Positions 41,967-50,702 are shown, numbered from the stretch's first letter. The stretch is 55,693 bases of DNA from Candidatus Thorarchaeota archaeon SMTZ1-45 (GCA_001563335.1 LRSL01000031.1:1-55693); one strand, 5' to 3'. Numbers and translations: made by a program. Notes: a model not told the origin generated them from the letters alone.

Positions 41967-43205
41967 TTAATCGTATCCTAACGACGGTACCCTTGCAAGA
42001 AAGTTCATGAAATAACCTATGAAGACAGATACAACAAGACCAGCACTAGTTGTGAGAAGGACAGTGACCCAGTCGGGTGTTGCTCCATAAAACATCTGCA
42101 TGATTGACCAATAAGTACCAGCCAGGCTCATACCCGCAAATGCAACTTTCTTTAATGGAACCTTAACAGTCTTCGTCTGGAGGACACCCATATCTACAAG
42201 TGCAGCTGCAAGTGCTCCAGCCTTGTCAGGTTTTAGTTTCAGTTTCTTGCCAAGTTGACCAACAGTGACTTTCGACTTTGGTCTTATTACCCTCAATGCT
42301 TTGGGTGCATATTCAGCAATGTCTTGAGAGAAGTATTGGACTGCGGCTCCTGTGTCGATTCCACATTTACCGCATGTTGGGGCATCCTTCTTCCATTTCT
42401 TCCCGCATTGTGGGCAACGTTTTCCATCCCAAGCACTACTTGCAGCCTGACTGACTCGTCTAACAAGCTCATCTTTGTCAATAGTTTCTCCCTCCTTTTT
42501 GGGTTTCCTTCGAAGAACGACAGCTACTGGGAATATTCCCACATCTGAACCTCTGACCGCACCTCTCATCTTTCGTGCTGAAAGAATCCCTCTTTGGAAT
42601 TCATCAAGGGAGAGTATGAGTGAGAACACTGCCATCACAGCAAAACCAGCCGTCACAAGACCAGTGACAGAGTAGAGTACGCCAAAACCTGTTGGCCCAA
42701 TATGAAGGACAAAGTTCTGACTAATAGTCGTATTTACACTAGGCGAGGTTGAATTTGAGTATGTAAATGAGAAAAGACCTGTTATTGTACCTGAAACCAG
42801 TGTGATGTTGCCAATGGAGAAAAGTGGGGCAAGGGATATCGGTCCCAGAGAGTAACTTACAGTTGTGTTGTTAGGTAATTCTCCATAGATGCTCATATCA
42901 AATGGAGGAGGATTTATGATTGGTACGGACATGTAAGCCATCTGAAACTTGGCCTCTTGAATTGTCAGATTGGTTTCTGTAAGTATTGTGACATTGATCA
43001 TGATAGGATCTGAAACATCCAACTCGATTGGTTTTGTAACATTGGATTTGGCTGCATTTATTCCATTCACTTCAAGTAGAAAGCCAAGATTGTCATCGCC
43101 ACTCCAACCAACAGGTGGTGCTGCATGGACAGGCATTGAGATTGTTGGCAAGATAAGACAAGTAATCGTGAACAAAAACAGAAAATGTGGTAGCATCTTT
43201 CGCAT
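41967..43205 (-). CDS. Membrane protein: extracellular domain, zinc ribbon, winged-helix-like segment
   Basis: About 412 residues. A signal peptide (hydrophobic 5-27, cut near VHAAPP) leads to an extracellular beta-rich domain of about 150 residues with many N-x-S/T sites (NVT, NTT, NLT, NITL). A helix follows (about 180-205). The cytosolic part has a zinc ribbon CPQCGKKWKKDAPTCGKCG and a winged-helix-like segment (VTVGQLGKKLKLKPDKAGALAAALVDMGVL). Two further membrane helices close the protein. The layout suggests a sensor that reads an outside signal and acts inside. ATG 43205 has GAGGT about 9 nt upstream and is chosen over TTG 43223. No family recognised. Confidence 0.72.
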   Translation of the reverse strand: MRKMLPHFLFLFTITCLILPTISMPVHAAPPVGWSGDDNLGFLLEVNGINAAKSNVTKPIELDVSDPIMINVTILTETNLTIQEAKFQMAYMSVPIINPPPFDMSIYGELPNNTTVSYSLGPISLAPLFSIGNITLVSGTITGLFSFTYSNSTSPSVNTTISQNFVLHIGPTGFGVLYSVTGLVTAGFAVMAVFSLILSLDEFQRGILSARKMRGAVRGSDVGIFPVAVVLRRKPKKEGETIDKDELVRRVSQAASSAWDGKRCPQCGKKWKKDAPTCGKCGIDTGAAVQYFSQDIAEYAPKALRVIRPKSKVTVGQLGKKLKLKPDKAGALAAALVDMGVLQTKTVKVPLKKVAFAGMSLAGTYWSIMQMFYGATPDWVTVLLTTSAGLVVSVFIGYFMNFLARVPSLGYD

Positions 43206-43258
43206 TCTAATGTACCTCTTCAAGGCTAAATTACGAAGAAACGATTGGACCTTTACCT

Positions 43259-43645
43259 TTAACTGTTGTTTGCTTTGAAGTCCCCACCCATCGCCTCTTC
43301 AATTTCTCTATCAAAGTCTTCTTCATCACTAGGCTCAAAAATGACATGACGTTTAGGAGGCTTCTCAGGTAGAGGTGCCCAATTGGCAATAGCTCCCAAG
43401 ATATAGCCGCCAAAGAATGACAGGATTATGAGTATCACTTCATATGTCGTTATGGTGATTGGTAGTCCCAAGTCCATGGTCAGGAATAGCAATGACGTTA
43501 TCATGCCACCAAAGAAACTGATAATGACGCCCAGGCCAAATCGAGTGTTGAAGTTGAGATCTTCCATTCCCCCGATAAAATATCCTGAGGCTATACCTAT
43601 CAGTAGTCCAGGAGCTCCTAAAATGGCGACATCCAAGTATTGCAT
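43259..43645 (-). CDS. Small multi-helix membrane protein with acidic tail
   Basis: 128 residues. Three to four membrane helices (LGAPGLLIGIASGYFIGG, LGVIISFFGGMITSLLFL, ITTYEVILIILSFFGGYILGAI), then a cytosolic acidic tail (FEPSDEEDFDREIEEAMGG). GGAG lies 9 nt before ATG 43645. Upstream of the sensor-like membrane gene on the same strand, 53 nt away, so they are likely an operon. Unknown function. Confidence 0.65.
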   Translation of the reverse strand: MQYLDVAILGAPGLLIGIASGYFIGGMEDLNFNTRFGLGVIISFFGGMITSLLFLTMDLGLPITITTYEVILIILSFFGGYILGAIANWAPLPEKPPKRHVIFEPSDEEDFDREIEEAMGGDFKANNS

Positions 43646-43727
43646 AAACTTATCTCCGCGTCAAGTATAGGATGAAAAAAAGCATTGATTAATTCTTTGC
43701 CACATGCATGGATAAGACAGATGTCAA

Positions 43728-44270
43728 TTACCACTTATTCCAATGTACAATCTCAGAAAGTTCCTTCCTCTTTCTCGGAGCCTTCTCCTTTTCTCTCGAC
43801 CGCTCATCAAGCATTTCGGGGTCGCCCTCATATCCAATGAATACAACAGTCACTATTCTATATTCATCCGGTATTCCTGCGATATCTTTGAGCTGGTCTT
43901 CGTTCCATCCTGATGTTGGATGTCCCATTAGTCCAAGATGAACAGTCTGAAGAAGCATATTTTCAACTGCTAGACCAACATCCATCATGAAATAAGGTAG
44001 TCCATGAGATGAGCAGCCTCCATCCTCCTTTGCAGCAACAATAATCATAACTGGTGCAGCTTTTGCATAAGCATTGCCTCTGCTTAGAGCCTCATGTGCT
44101 TTTGTTAATACTTCCGGTTCTTGAATCACCACAAAATTCCATGCTTGCGCGTTCATGCATGAAGGTGCCCATCTCCCAGCTTCAAGGATTGATTCAAGCA
44201 TATCTTCTGAGATTTGTTTGTTAGAAAAAGCTCTTCCACTGCGTCGCTTCATAATCTCCTCTAATATCAT
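43728..44270 (-). CDS. Nitroreductase-family flavoprotein
   Basis: 180 residues with the nitroreductase/FMN-oxidoreductase pattern: KRRSGRAFSNKQIS (FMN phosphate binding near residue 8), LEAGRWAPSCMNAQAWNFVV, the central GLAVENMLLQTVHLGLMGHPTSGW and the end IVTVVFIGYEG. Family members are FMN-bound dimers reducing nitro compounds, quinones or other acceptors with NAD(P)H. Start ATG 44270. The natural substrate is unknown. A 55-residue zinc-ribbon gene lies just upstream on the same strand. Confidence 0.9.
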   Translation of the reverse strand: MILEEIMKRRSGRAFSNKQISEDMLESILEAGRWAPSCMNAQAWNFVVIQEPEVLTKAHEALSRGNAYAKAAPVMIIVAAKEDGGCSSHGLPYFMMDVGLAVENMLLQTVHLGLMGHPTSGWNEDQLKDIAGIPDEYRIVTVVFIGYEGDPEMLDERSREKEKAPRKRKELSEIVHWNKW

Positions 44271-44300
44271 GAAATGGACCCCACATTTTTCCTTTCGCCT

Positions 44301-44468
44301 TTATTCTTTTAGAGCCATAGAAGTTCCGCAATGTTCAGGAACATCTTGATGCCCACAAGCAGGTCCCATCCAGCAGACTAGTTGGTCACCTTCCATGTGC
44401 ATCTCTTTTCCGCAATGTACAGGTACAGATACCTCGGCTCCACACTTCTTGCATACTAGTTTTCCCAT
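44301..44468 (-). CDS. Short zinc-ribbon protein (55 residues)
   Basis: A 55-residue frame read on the minus strand: MGKLVCKKCGAEV, VHCGKEM, LVCWMGPACGHQDVPEHCG. Six Cys and four His (CKKC, HCG, CW...ACGH, EHCG) look like one or two zinc knuckles or rubredoxin-like metal site. AAAGGTGATTTTGAT precedes the ATG at 44468 at a good distance. It is 30 nt before the nitroreductase ATG, so it may be a redox partner or just a cotranscribed metal protein. Too short for most ORF filters, but start, ribosome site and Cys spacing support it. Confidence 0.72.
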   Translation of the reverse strand: MGKLVCKKCGAEVSVPVHCGKEMHMEGDQLVCWMGPACGHQDVPEHCGTSMALKE

Positions 44469-44679
44469 ATCAAAATCACCTTTCGAGCTACCTGCTCCAA
44501 AGTATACGTATTAGGTATTAACTATATTTAACTTTATTGAATGCTCTATGCATTAGGCATGAGGAAAAACCAGATCCCACTGTGAATTTGGTGGAGCAGA
44601 CTATGTAATAGCTATAGACTGTTGCAGACTTTGAAATCCTCGATAACATTTCCAATACCATCTTTACAGGCAGGACAGA

Positions 44680-45939
44680 TTAGTTGGGATAGTACTTGTT
44701 GGGTGCTTCAGTGTATACTTTCTCATCTGTTTTGTACGCACCAGGTGTGTCTAGCTCTACATCTCGTTTTAGTGACCGGTCTTCAGCTAATATTTCATTG
44801 AAGACTTCGTTTTGAATGATGAGCCTTTGCACCTCATTGCTCCCAGTCCAGATGGTTGCTAGGCGGGCATCACGATAAAGTCGTTCTATTGGATATACAT
44901 CAGTGTAGCCTATCCCTCCAAGAATCTGCATAGCCTCGTGAACAGCTACAAATCCAGCCTCAGTGGCAAACACTTTTGCTTGAGACACCTCTTTCCTACA
45001 CCATTTCCCTGTGTCAGCCTTCTTAGCAGCACGATACACAAGACCTCTTGCTGCATCAAGTGAAGTAGTGCAGTCTGCAACCTTGAAGCTAATTGCTTCG
45101 AACTTCTTGATGGCTCGTCCAAACGCCTCTCTTTTGTCCGCATACCTCACAGCAATCTCCATAGCAGCTCGACCCATGCCAATAGGACCTGCAGCTGAGG
45201 TCAATCTCTCAGGCACCATCATCGCGTTGAATATCGAGTTCCCATCATTAAGTTCACCAACTAGGTTCACCACAGGGACTTCTACGTTCCTCATCACTAT
45301 TCTAGCAGCCCCCATACCACGGCAACCCATGAGTTCGTACTCCTCTTCAACCTTGACGCCCATATCACGATCGACGAGAAATGCACTCAGTGCTTCATGT
45401 GCTGGTGCCTTAAAGTCTGTCTTGGCATAAACGAGGAAATAATCTGCTCCGACACCTCCTGCAACAAATCGTTTCTCTCCATTAACGATGAAGACATCAT
45501 CTTTCTTAATAGCGGTTGTATTAGTACCAAAGAAATCTGATCCACCTCGTGGTTCTGTCAAACCTTCACCGCAGATTTTTTTCCCTTGAAGGGTCGGAAG
45601 TAAATAGTCCTTCTTTTGTTCGGAGGTCCCAAACCTATCAATTGCCTCACCTACAATACTTGGAAGTGAATATGCACAGCCGAGAGCAATTCCAAGTACC
45701 CCGATTTCTTCAAGGGCAACCATCTCTGAAACCCAACCTAAACCACGTCCACCGTATTCCTTTGGGAATCGTAATCCAAGGAGATTCTCCTTGGCTGCGG
45801 CCTTGATGAACTCGTATGGATATTCCTTCGCCTTGCTATCCATAGCCAGTATTAGTTCTCGGTCGACCTTGTCCCTTACAAACCTTCGAACTTCATCTCG
45901 GATATTTCGTTCATCCTCATTCAATAGAACATCAAACAT
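44680..45939 (-). CDS. Acyl-CoA dehydrogenase
   Basis: 419 residues with the ACAD order: N-terminal helical domain (FRFPKEYGGRGLGWVSEMV-like GLRFPKEYGG), beta domain with GLTEPRGGSDFFGTNTTA and NGEKRFVAGG, and C-terminal helices with DKREAFGRAIKKFEA and QILGGIGY. The MCAD catalytic Glu position (YEGT) reads IWTGS, but Glu in VPERLTSAAGPIGMG corresponds to the helix-G base of isovaleryl- and long-chain ACADs, so I expect an active enzyme. Overlapping ribosome site GAGGTTAA with the ferredoxin stop, ATG 45939. Electron partner is likely the adjacent ferredoxin, since ETF genes are absent from the window. Confidence 0.92.
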   Translation of the reverse strand: MFDVLLNEDERNIRDEVRRFVRDKVDRELILAMDSKAKEYPYEFIKAAAKENLLGLRFPKEYGGRGLGWVSEMVALEEIGVLGIALGCAYSLPSIVGEAIDRFGTSEQKKDYLLPTLQGKKICGEGLTEPRGGSDFFGTNTTAIKKDDVFIVNGEKRFVAGGVGADYFLVYAKTDFKAPAHEALSAFLVDRDMGVKVEEEYELMGCRGMGAARIVMRNVEVPVVNLVGELNDGNSIFNAMMVPERLTSAAGPIGMGRAAMEIAVRYADKREAFGRAIKKFEAISFKVADCTTSLDAARGLVYRAAKKADTGKWCRKEVSQAKVFATEAGFVAVHEAMQILGGIGYTDVYPIERLYRDARLATIWTGSNEVQRLIIQNEVFNEILAEDRSLKRDVELDTPGAYKTDEKVYTEAPNKYYPN

Positions 45940-45942
45940 TGT

Positions 45943-46293
45943 TTAACCTCTTGTTCCCTCTAACAAAGAGGCGAGTGTATCATCAGACCCACCTGCTCTT
46001 TGTATACTAATTGCCTCGACAGGACAGACAATCTCGCATACAAGACATAATATGCAGTCATCTTCTCTAACAGGATCTACTACCAAACGCTCAGATTCAT
46101 CCTGCATCATTATAAACACATTAGTCGGACACGCATGAACACACTTCTCACAACCATAGCATACTGAGAAGTCTACTCCCACAACATAGCCATGAATATC
46201 AGCCATTTTCCTCTGTGGTGATTGCCAAACAGGATGCCCAAGATGTTGTTTGACAATCTTCCATGTTTTTCTGAATGTCCTATCAATTGGCAC
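45943..46293 (-). CDS. Ferredoxin with two [4Fe-4S] clusters
   Basis: 116 residues. CYGCEKCVHACP (about residues 46-57) and CILCLVCEIVCP (about 81-92) are two four-Cys motifs, with a hydrophobic linker between. The first 40 residues are a basic tail (RTFRKTWKIVKQHLGHPVW). Start GTG 46293, or ATG 46206 (MADIHGYVVG) if short. It ends 3 nt before the acyl-CoA dehydrogenase ATG, and its stop codon lies in the ACAD ribosome site, so they are translationally coupled. It likely takes electrons from ACAD or links it to other ferredoxin enzymes. Confidence 0.92.
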   Translation of the reverse strand: MPIDRTFRKTWKIVKQHLGHPVWQSPQRKMADIHGYVVGVDFSVCYGCEKCVHACPTNVFIMMQDESERLVVDPVREDDCILCLVCEIVCPVEAISIQRAGGSDDTLASLLEGTRG

Positions 46294-46335
46294 AAGAAAA
46301 GAAAATACAAGGTCCCTTTTAGAGAATGTGGAAAC

Positions 46336-47163
46336 CTAGATTAGTTGCTCTAAAAACTCTGTTTTCCGACTGACTCTATAGTCTTGAAGTAGCTCTGCTA
46401 GTCTTCTTGCGTTCATCACCAATCTATCCCAGAATCTCTCCGCATCTTCTGAGTCATGTAACCTAAATTCAATATCAAAATTATGAGGACCATAACTAGG
46501 TATCCACCCGGTCATGTCTGCAAGGGTGAACAAATGAGCGCTAGACCTTGGGTATGCCCTCTCATCAAACATTACGTAAGGGAGATACGGATCTCTATTA
46601 GGATGATCTTTTTTCAATCCTGAGCAACTCTGTGTAGTAGGAAAACCCAAAGCATTCAATGACTTGATGTGTGCCTGTATTGATTCATCAACTGAGTATA
46701 GAAATTCATTCACGGGTTTGAACCTATGATTTGGACCCTCCCAGTTCTTTCGATACCAGCGATTCTCATTGTATATCCAATGTGTGGTTGGAATGATTCC
46801 ATGTTTTAATTCCTGTCTATAGTCGTCAAGAGAGTTCATCACTTCATTTACGAAATCTAAAAGCCGCATCCATGATTCATATTGATTCGACATGCTCTCT
46901 GGCCCAAAGAGAACCACATTTTCCTCTGAATTTAGTTCAGGCATCCATTGAGCCGCATCAGCAATTGTAAACAAGTGTGCTTCGAACCCAGGATAACTCG
47001 ATCTGTCAAATTCAATTAATGGTCGTTCCTCTAGACCATTGTCAAGAGCTGTACTAAAGTGATTCACGACTAGGTCGAATTTAGAAAGAGCAGAAATGCT
47101 CCTTTGAATCTCACACAAAATCATATGCAAGCTCCACAGATTGACTTCTAGTTCTAATTTCAC
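46336..47163 (-). CDS. Protein with internally duplicated domain, unknown
   Basis: 275 residues. Two similar halves: YPGFEAHLFTIADAAQWMP with a later helix ending SLDDYRQEL (about 60-120), and YPRSSAHLFTLADMTGWIP with ARRLAELLQDYRV (about 205-265). Between them ESIQAHIKSLNALGFPTTQSCSGL recalls the SCSGR-type stretch of TYW3-like proteins, but the match is short. No membrane helix or cofactor motif. GTG 47163 close behind a TATA-like AATAAATAA. Upstream of the ferredoxin gene on the same strand with a 42-nt gap. Confidence 0.68.
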   Translation of the reverse strand: MKLELEVNLWSLHMILCEIQRSISALSKFDLVVNHFSTALDNGLEERPLIEFDRSSYPGFEAHLFTIADAAQWMPELNSEENVVLFGPESMSNQYESWMRLLDFVNEVMNSLDDYRQELKHGIIPTTHWIYNENRWYRKNWEGPNHRFKPVNEFLYSVDESIQAHIKSLNALGFPTTQSCSGLKKDHPNRDPYLPYVMFDERAYPRSSAHLFTLADMTGWIPSYGPHNFDIEFRLHDSEDAERFWDRLVMNARRLAELLQDYRVSRKTEFLEQLI

Positions 47164-47253
47164 AAGGATGCTTATTTATTCTTCATTAGGTTCACGAAGT
47201 GATTAAATACGAGCACATGACCTTGTATTCAAGAGAGCTGGAGATGGGATTTG

Positions 47254-48036
47254 ATGACTGAAAGACTAATCGAGCTAGAGAAAATTTGTTCCATCATTGA
47301 ACAGAATCCCAAGGAAGTGCCTATTGAAATTCGTAAGAGGTTCTGGAAGATTGTTCGTCAGATTAAGAAAGACCCAAAACCTGATGAAGAAGAGGTCTAC
47401 AAAGCATCTGAGATAAGGAACCTACTATTCGAGGCGAGCCGAGGCCGAACTTTTCCTCTTATTCCAGTACTAATGTTGGAAACCGTCCTGGGACTATTGG
47501 CATTATGGGGATACATCTGGGCTTTGGGAACGCCATTGGACTGGATGGGTATTTTCGCTTGGGGACTAGCAGAGTGGATGTCCTTCGGACTACGTTTTGT
47601 CTTTGTGTTTGCAGTCATCGCGTTCCTCTATCCTATTGGGCGAGTCATTGCAGGAAAGTGGGCTGGAATCAAACTAGAGGGAATGTGTAGAGATCAGTAC
47701 TATGAGCCCACTGTAAAAATCGATTACGTATCGTTCCTGAAGGCTCCAGCTTCAAAAAGAAAGTGGTTCTTCTTTTTCGCAGGACTATGGACACTCATAA
47801 CATCACTATGGCTATGGATTCTTGGTATGTTTCTCTCATGGGACTTTACTGCATTTATTCCTATGATTCTTTTAGCACTCTTTGAAGGTTCGGTCATCCT
47901 GAGCGGAAATCCTTCACCCAATAGAGGAGAGATGGGACACTACAACCGTGAGAAACGAATTGAGCAGGTATGGAGGAGAAAATTAGCAGTACTCAATGAA
48001 ACCTCACAAGATGATAGCAGTGATTTACAGTCCTAG
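47254..48036 (+). CDS. Multi-helix membrane protein, unknown
   Basis: About 260 residues. A charged cytosolic N-terminus (IRKRFWKIVRQIKKDPKPDEEEV) leads to four hydrophobic helices (about 72-96, 100-135, 170-190, 197-217) and a basic C-terminal tail (NREKRIEQVWRRK). GGAG precedes ATG 47254 by 9 nt. It ends overlapping the convergent DUF1028 gene by 4 nt. Not recognised. Confidence 0.7.
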   Translation: MTERLIELEKICSIIEQNPKEVPIEIRKRFWKIVRQIKKDPKPDEEEVYKASEIRNLLFEASRGRTFPLIPVLMLETVLGLLALWGYIWALGTPLDWMGIFAWGLAEWMSFGLRFVFVFAVIAFLYPIGRVIAGKWAGIKLEGMCRDQYYEPTVKIDYVSFLKAPASKRKWFFFFAGLWTLITSLWLWILGMFLSWDFTAFIPMILLALFEGSVILSGNPSPNRGEMGHYNREKRIEQVWRRKLAVLNETSQDDSSDLQS

Positions 48037-48947
48037 GATTCATTTTTTCGCTTAAGCCATTCTGTCAGCAGATCAGCATCTTCTAGTAAATAATCCACGA
48101 CACTTGGCCATATTGTACCATCATCTCGAGCCTTATTCTCGAAGTTATTGGTGTTAATCCATTCTGTGAGTGCGGATTGTGTTCTCTTACCGAAGAGGTT
48201 CTCGTGGCTGTCCTCAAGATGTCCCAGAGTAACAAGAGCATCTTGAATGATTGCTAGTAGATCTCCTTCAATCTTGACAAGTAAGTTAGGATCTTCGCGA
48301 GACAGGAGAGTCATATCGTATATGTTGAAGATCCTGATCAATTCATCAATTGGACTTGGATGTTCATCAACGCGAACATCTACATACCGATCATTTCCAC
48401 CTTCGTAACCACCATTCTCGCGTACTACAAATATTGCGGCAGACTGCATTCCTCGACGGTCTCCACCCGCAGCTTGACCTGCAATGAGTCCTGCGAACAG
48501 TTTGTCTATCAAATCACCATCAGTTATTTCGTAAGCCTCAGCCATATCAGTAACAACAGCCTCACTAGCCAGTATATTGCCTTGACATGTGAACTCACTC
48601 CCCACTATATGACCAGCCCATTCCATACATTCTTCCCCCGTGTATGCTACAGCGTTACCTTTTGAATCTACAATGCCTATTTGTCGATGCTCTCGACCTT
48701 CATCACTATCAAGTAGAGTCTTCAACGTTTCTGATGCGTTCATACCCGACTCAAGAAGGTCAAGTCCGTTTGGACCATACCCAACATTAGCCCAAGCCTG
48801 TGTAGCTATAGCACCAATATTCGCCTTAGCCCACGGGACAACAGAACCAACTGCAGGAAACTTCGATTGTACAATAATTCCAAGGTCTCCAGTCACGGAA
48901 TCCCTTGCTACGATGGAAAATGTTGATGGACTATTTAGCTTTGACAA
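48033..48947 (-). CDS. DUF1028 (Ntn-hydrolase-like) protein
   Basis: About 304 residues. The N-terminal STFSIVARDSVTGDLGIIVQSKFPAVGSVVPWAKANIGAIATQAWANVGYG-type run is the DUF1028 signature (read here in segments SIVARD, VGSVVPWA, IATQAW, YGPNGLDLL). GEECMEWAG and FTCQGNIL follow, then a C-terminal helical segment of about 100 residues. The fold is related to Ntn hydrolases, but activity is unproven. AGGAGG lies 9 nt before the TTG at 48947; the frame opens to 48980, but that start lacks a ribosome site. Overlaps the convergent membrane-protein gene by 4 nt. Confidence 0.87.
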   Translation of the reverse strand: MSKLNSPSTFSIVARDSVTGDLGIIVQSKFPAVGSVVPWAKANIGAIATQAWANVGYGPNGLDLLESGMNASETLKTLLDSDEGREHRQIGIVDSKGNAVAYTGEECMEWAGHIVGSEFTCQGNILASEAVVTDMAEAYEITDGDLIDKLFAGLIAGQAAGGDRRGMQSAAIFVVRENGGYEGGNDRYVDVRVDEHPSPIDELIRIFNIYDMTLLSREDPNLLVKIEGDLLAIIQDALVTLGHLEDSHENLFGKRTQSALTEWINTNNFENKARDDGTIWPSVVDYLLEDADLLTEWLKRKNES

Positions 48948-49092
48948 TATTATGGACCTCCTATGTGTTCTGATAATCAATGTAAAACCTCATATTTAGA
49001 CAATACGATTATCAGTTTGCAAAGAGTCATTATTTTTTAGGGAAGCTTTTTCTTGTGATATCAAAATCCAGTTGCTAGGAAGGTCGGTGACA

Positions 49093-49587
49093 GTGGTATC
49101 AGAGATTTTCATCAGATATGTTACTACCAATGGTCTAGAAAAGACTGTCCGTTTCAACACTGATGAAAAAGGAATCAATCTTGACCTTCGAAATATTGCA
49201 CAAGTAGATTTACTGCCACTAATTTGGTGTGAAAATCTGGAAACACTCTGTCTTCGAAATAATAGTATCACAGAGATTGACCTTTCTCCATTGGAAAAGT
49301 GTGGACAAAATCTGAAGTCTGTAAGATTAGGTCACAACAGACTTCAAGAGATTGATCTAGAGCCTCTGAGTTCTTGTCCCAATCTTGAGGAGGTTTCACT
49401 AATAGATAATCGTCTAAAACGAGTTGACCTCACTCCATTGTTTCATTGTCCGAATCTGAGAGAGATCAAGATAGATGATGATGTTGGACTGACTGCAGAT
49501 CTCCTGCTTCGATCTGTTGGAAGTTGGCCAGAGGTTCTCATTGAACAGTATCATCGTATATTGTGGAAAGCTGATCCAGATTCATGA
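49093..49587 (+). CDS. Leucine-rich-repeat protein
   Basis: About 164 residues with four or five leucine-rich repeats of 22-24 residues: LxxLxLRNNSITEIDLSPL, LKSVRLGHNRLQEIDLEPL, LEEVSLIDNRLKRVDLTPL and LREIKIDDD, each with N at the turn and IDLxPL on the outside. LRRs form a curved surface for protein binding. The first 40 residues carry a beta strand with TNGLEKTVRFN. No signal peptide, so it is cytosolic. Start is GTG 49093 behind AGGAAGGT; TTG 49072 is the other option. Single gene, divergent from DUF1028. Confidence 0.82.
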   Translation: MVSEIFIRYVTTNGLEKTVRFNTDEKGINLDLRNIAQVDLLPLIWCENLETLCLRNNSITEIDLSPLEKCGQNLKSVRLGHNRLQEIDLEPLSSCPNLEEVSLIDNRLKRVDLTPLFHCPNLREIKIDDDVGLTADLLLRSVGSWPEVLIEQYHRILWKADPDS

Positions 49588-49647
49588 TTTCATATCATTG
49601 AAAGGGAATTTATGTCTAAGAATCATTAAAACGACGGAGGCACAACC

Positions 49648-50457
49648 ATGGATACAGGACTTTCTGGAAAACATGTTATGGTCACTGGCGCATCAGGCGG
49701 GATAGGGCTTGAGGTCACACGACAACTCCTTGCTGAAGGAGCTCGGGTGACTGGAACATACAATCGCTCTTCGCAACCATTAGACAGCATCAAGAAAAAG
49801 TGGGCAGAACACCTCGAAGTTGTGAAAGTGGATCAGACCTCAGAAGATGAGGTGAAATTATTGTTTGAGCAGGCAAACCGAACTTTTGGTCGTGTCGAAG
49901 TACTTGTTGCAAATGCTGCAATATCGCCGCTTGAGGGAAAGGCTATCCAAGATATGAGTCTTGAACAATGGGAACGGACACTCAGAGTGAACCTCACTGG
50001 CACATTCCTTTGTTCAAAGTATTTCTTCAAAAACCTCGAAAAGTTCGCAGGTGATTCAGCCTCACTCATCCTTGTGGGTTCAACTGCAGGGTTCTTTGGT
50101 GAGGCTTGGCATGTTGACTACTCCACATCCAAGGCTGCGTTGCATGGGATGTTGATGAGTTTGAAAAATGAGATAGTCCACTTAGCTCCAAAGGGACGTG
50201 TGAATTTAGTCAATCCAGGTTGGACAATGACCCCCATGGCAGAGGAGGCATTGACTAACAAGGACATGACAAGAAGAATACTACAGACGATTCCAATGCG
50301 TAAGACAGCAGTACCCAAAGATATAGCTGGAGCTATCCTCTATCTTGCATCAGACAAACTTGCAGGTCATGTAAGTGGACAAACAATCACCGTTGCAGGC
50401 GGGATGGAAGGACGTGTCCTGTTCACACCAGCAGAAGTTGAACCAAACAGTGATTAA
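49648..50457 (+). CDS. Short-chain dehydrogenase/reductase (SDR)
   Basis: 269 residues, classical SDR. Cofactor motif VTGASGGIGLEV (about residue 12), NAAIS near 90, Ser in LVGSTAGF, active YSTSK (about 158-162) and the late NPGWTMT. The R/K pattern after the beta2 strand (YNRSS) hints at NADP preference. It would reduce a carbonyl or oxidise an alcohol; the fatty-acid (FabG-like) and sugar branches are both possible. GGAGG precedes ATG 49648. Ends overlapping a short minus-strand gene by 4 nt. Confidence 0.92.
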   Translation: MDTGLSGKHVMVTGASGGIGLEVTRQLLAEGARVTGTYNRSSQPLDSIKKKWAEHLEVVKVDQTSEDEVKLLFEQANRTFGRVEVLVANAAISPLEGKAIQDMSLEQWERTLRVNLTGTFLCSKYFFKNLEKFAGDSASLILVGSTAGFFGEAWHVDYSTSKAALHGMLMSLKNEIVHLAPKGRVNLVNPGWTMTPMAEEALTNKDMTRRILQTIPMRKTAVPKDIAGAILYLASDKLAGHVSGQTITVAGGMEGRVLFTPAEVEPNSD

Positions 50458-50702
50458 TCCTTTGAATTCTGACGGAATGTTTCTGTCTTTTTCCGTTCTT
50501 TCTTCTTGCCTACGGGAAATGGCATTGCACCATCCTTTTCTCCAGGATAATACGCTTCTCCACCAATATCTCTAGAGCCAGGAGAATAGAGCATGATGTG
50601 TTCTTGTTTACGGGGCAGTGTACTTCGCGTACCTTTTCGTGTCAAGAGAAAAGCTATCAACACCCCACCACCAAAAAATAGTAGAAGAAAAAAATCTATC
50701 AT
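50454..50702 (-). CDS. Small single-pass membrane protein, unknown
   Basis: 82 residues. One N-terminal membrane helix (FFLLLFFGGGVLIAFLL) followed by a basic cytosolic tail (TRKGTRSTLPRKQEH, GKKKERKKTETFRQNSKD). Protein-like composition, an ATG at 50702 and tight packing against the SDR gene (4-nt overlap) suggest a real gene, but no ribosome site is obvious. It would face the methyltransferase gene's promoter divergently. Unknown function. Confidence 0.55.
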   Translation of the reverse strand: MIDFFLLLFFGGGVLIAFLLTRKGTRSTLPRKQEHIMLYSPGSRDIGGEAYYPGEKDGAMPFPVGKKKERKKTETFRQNSKD

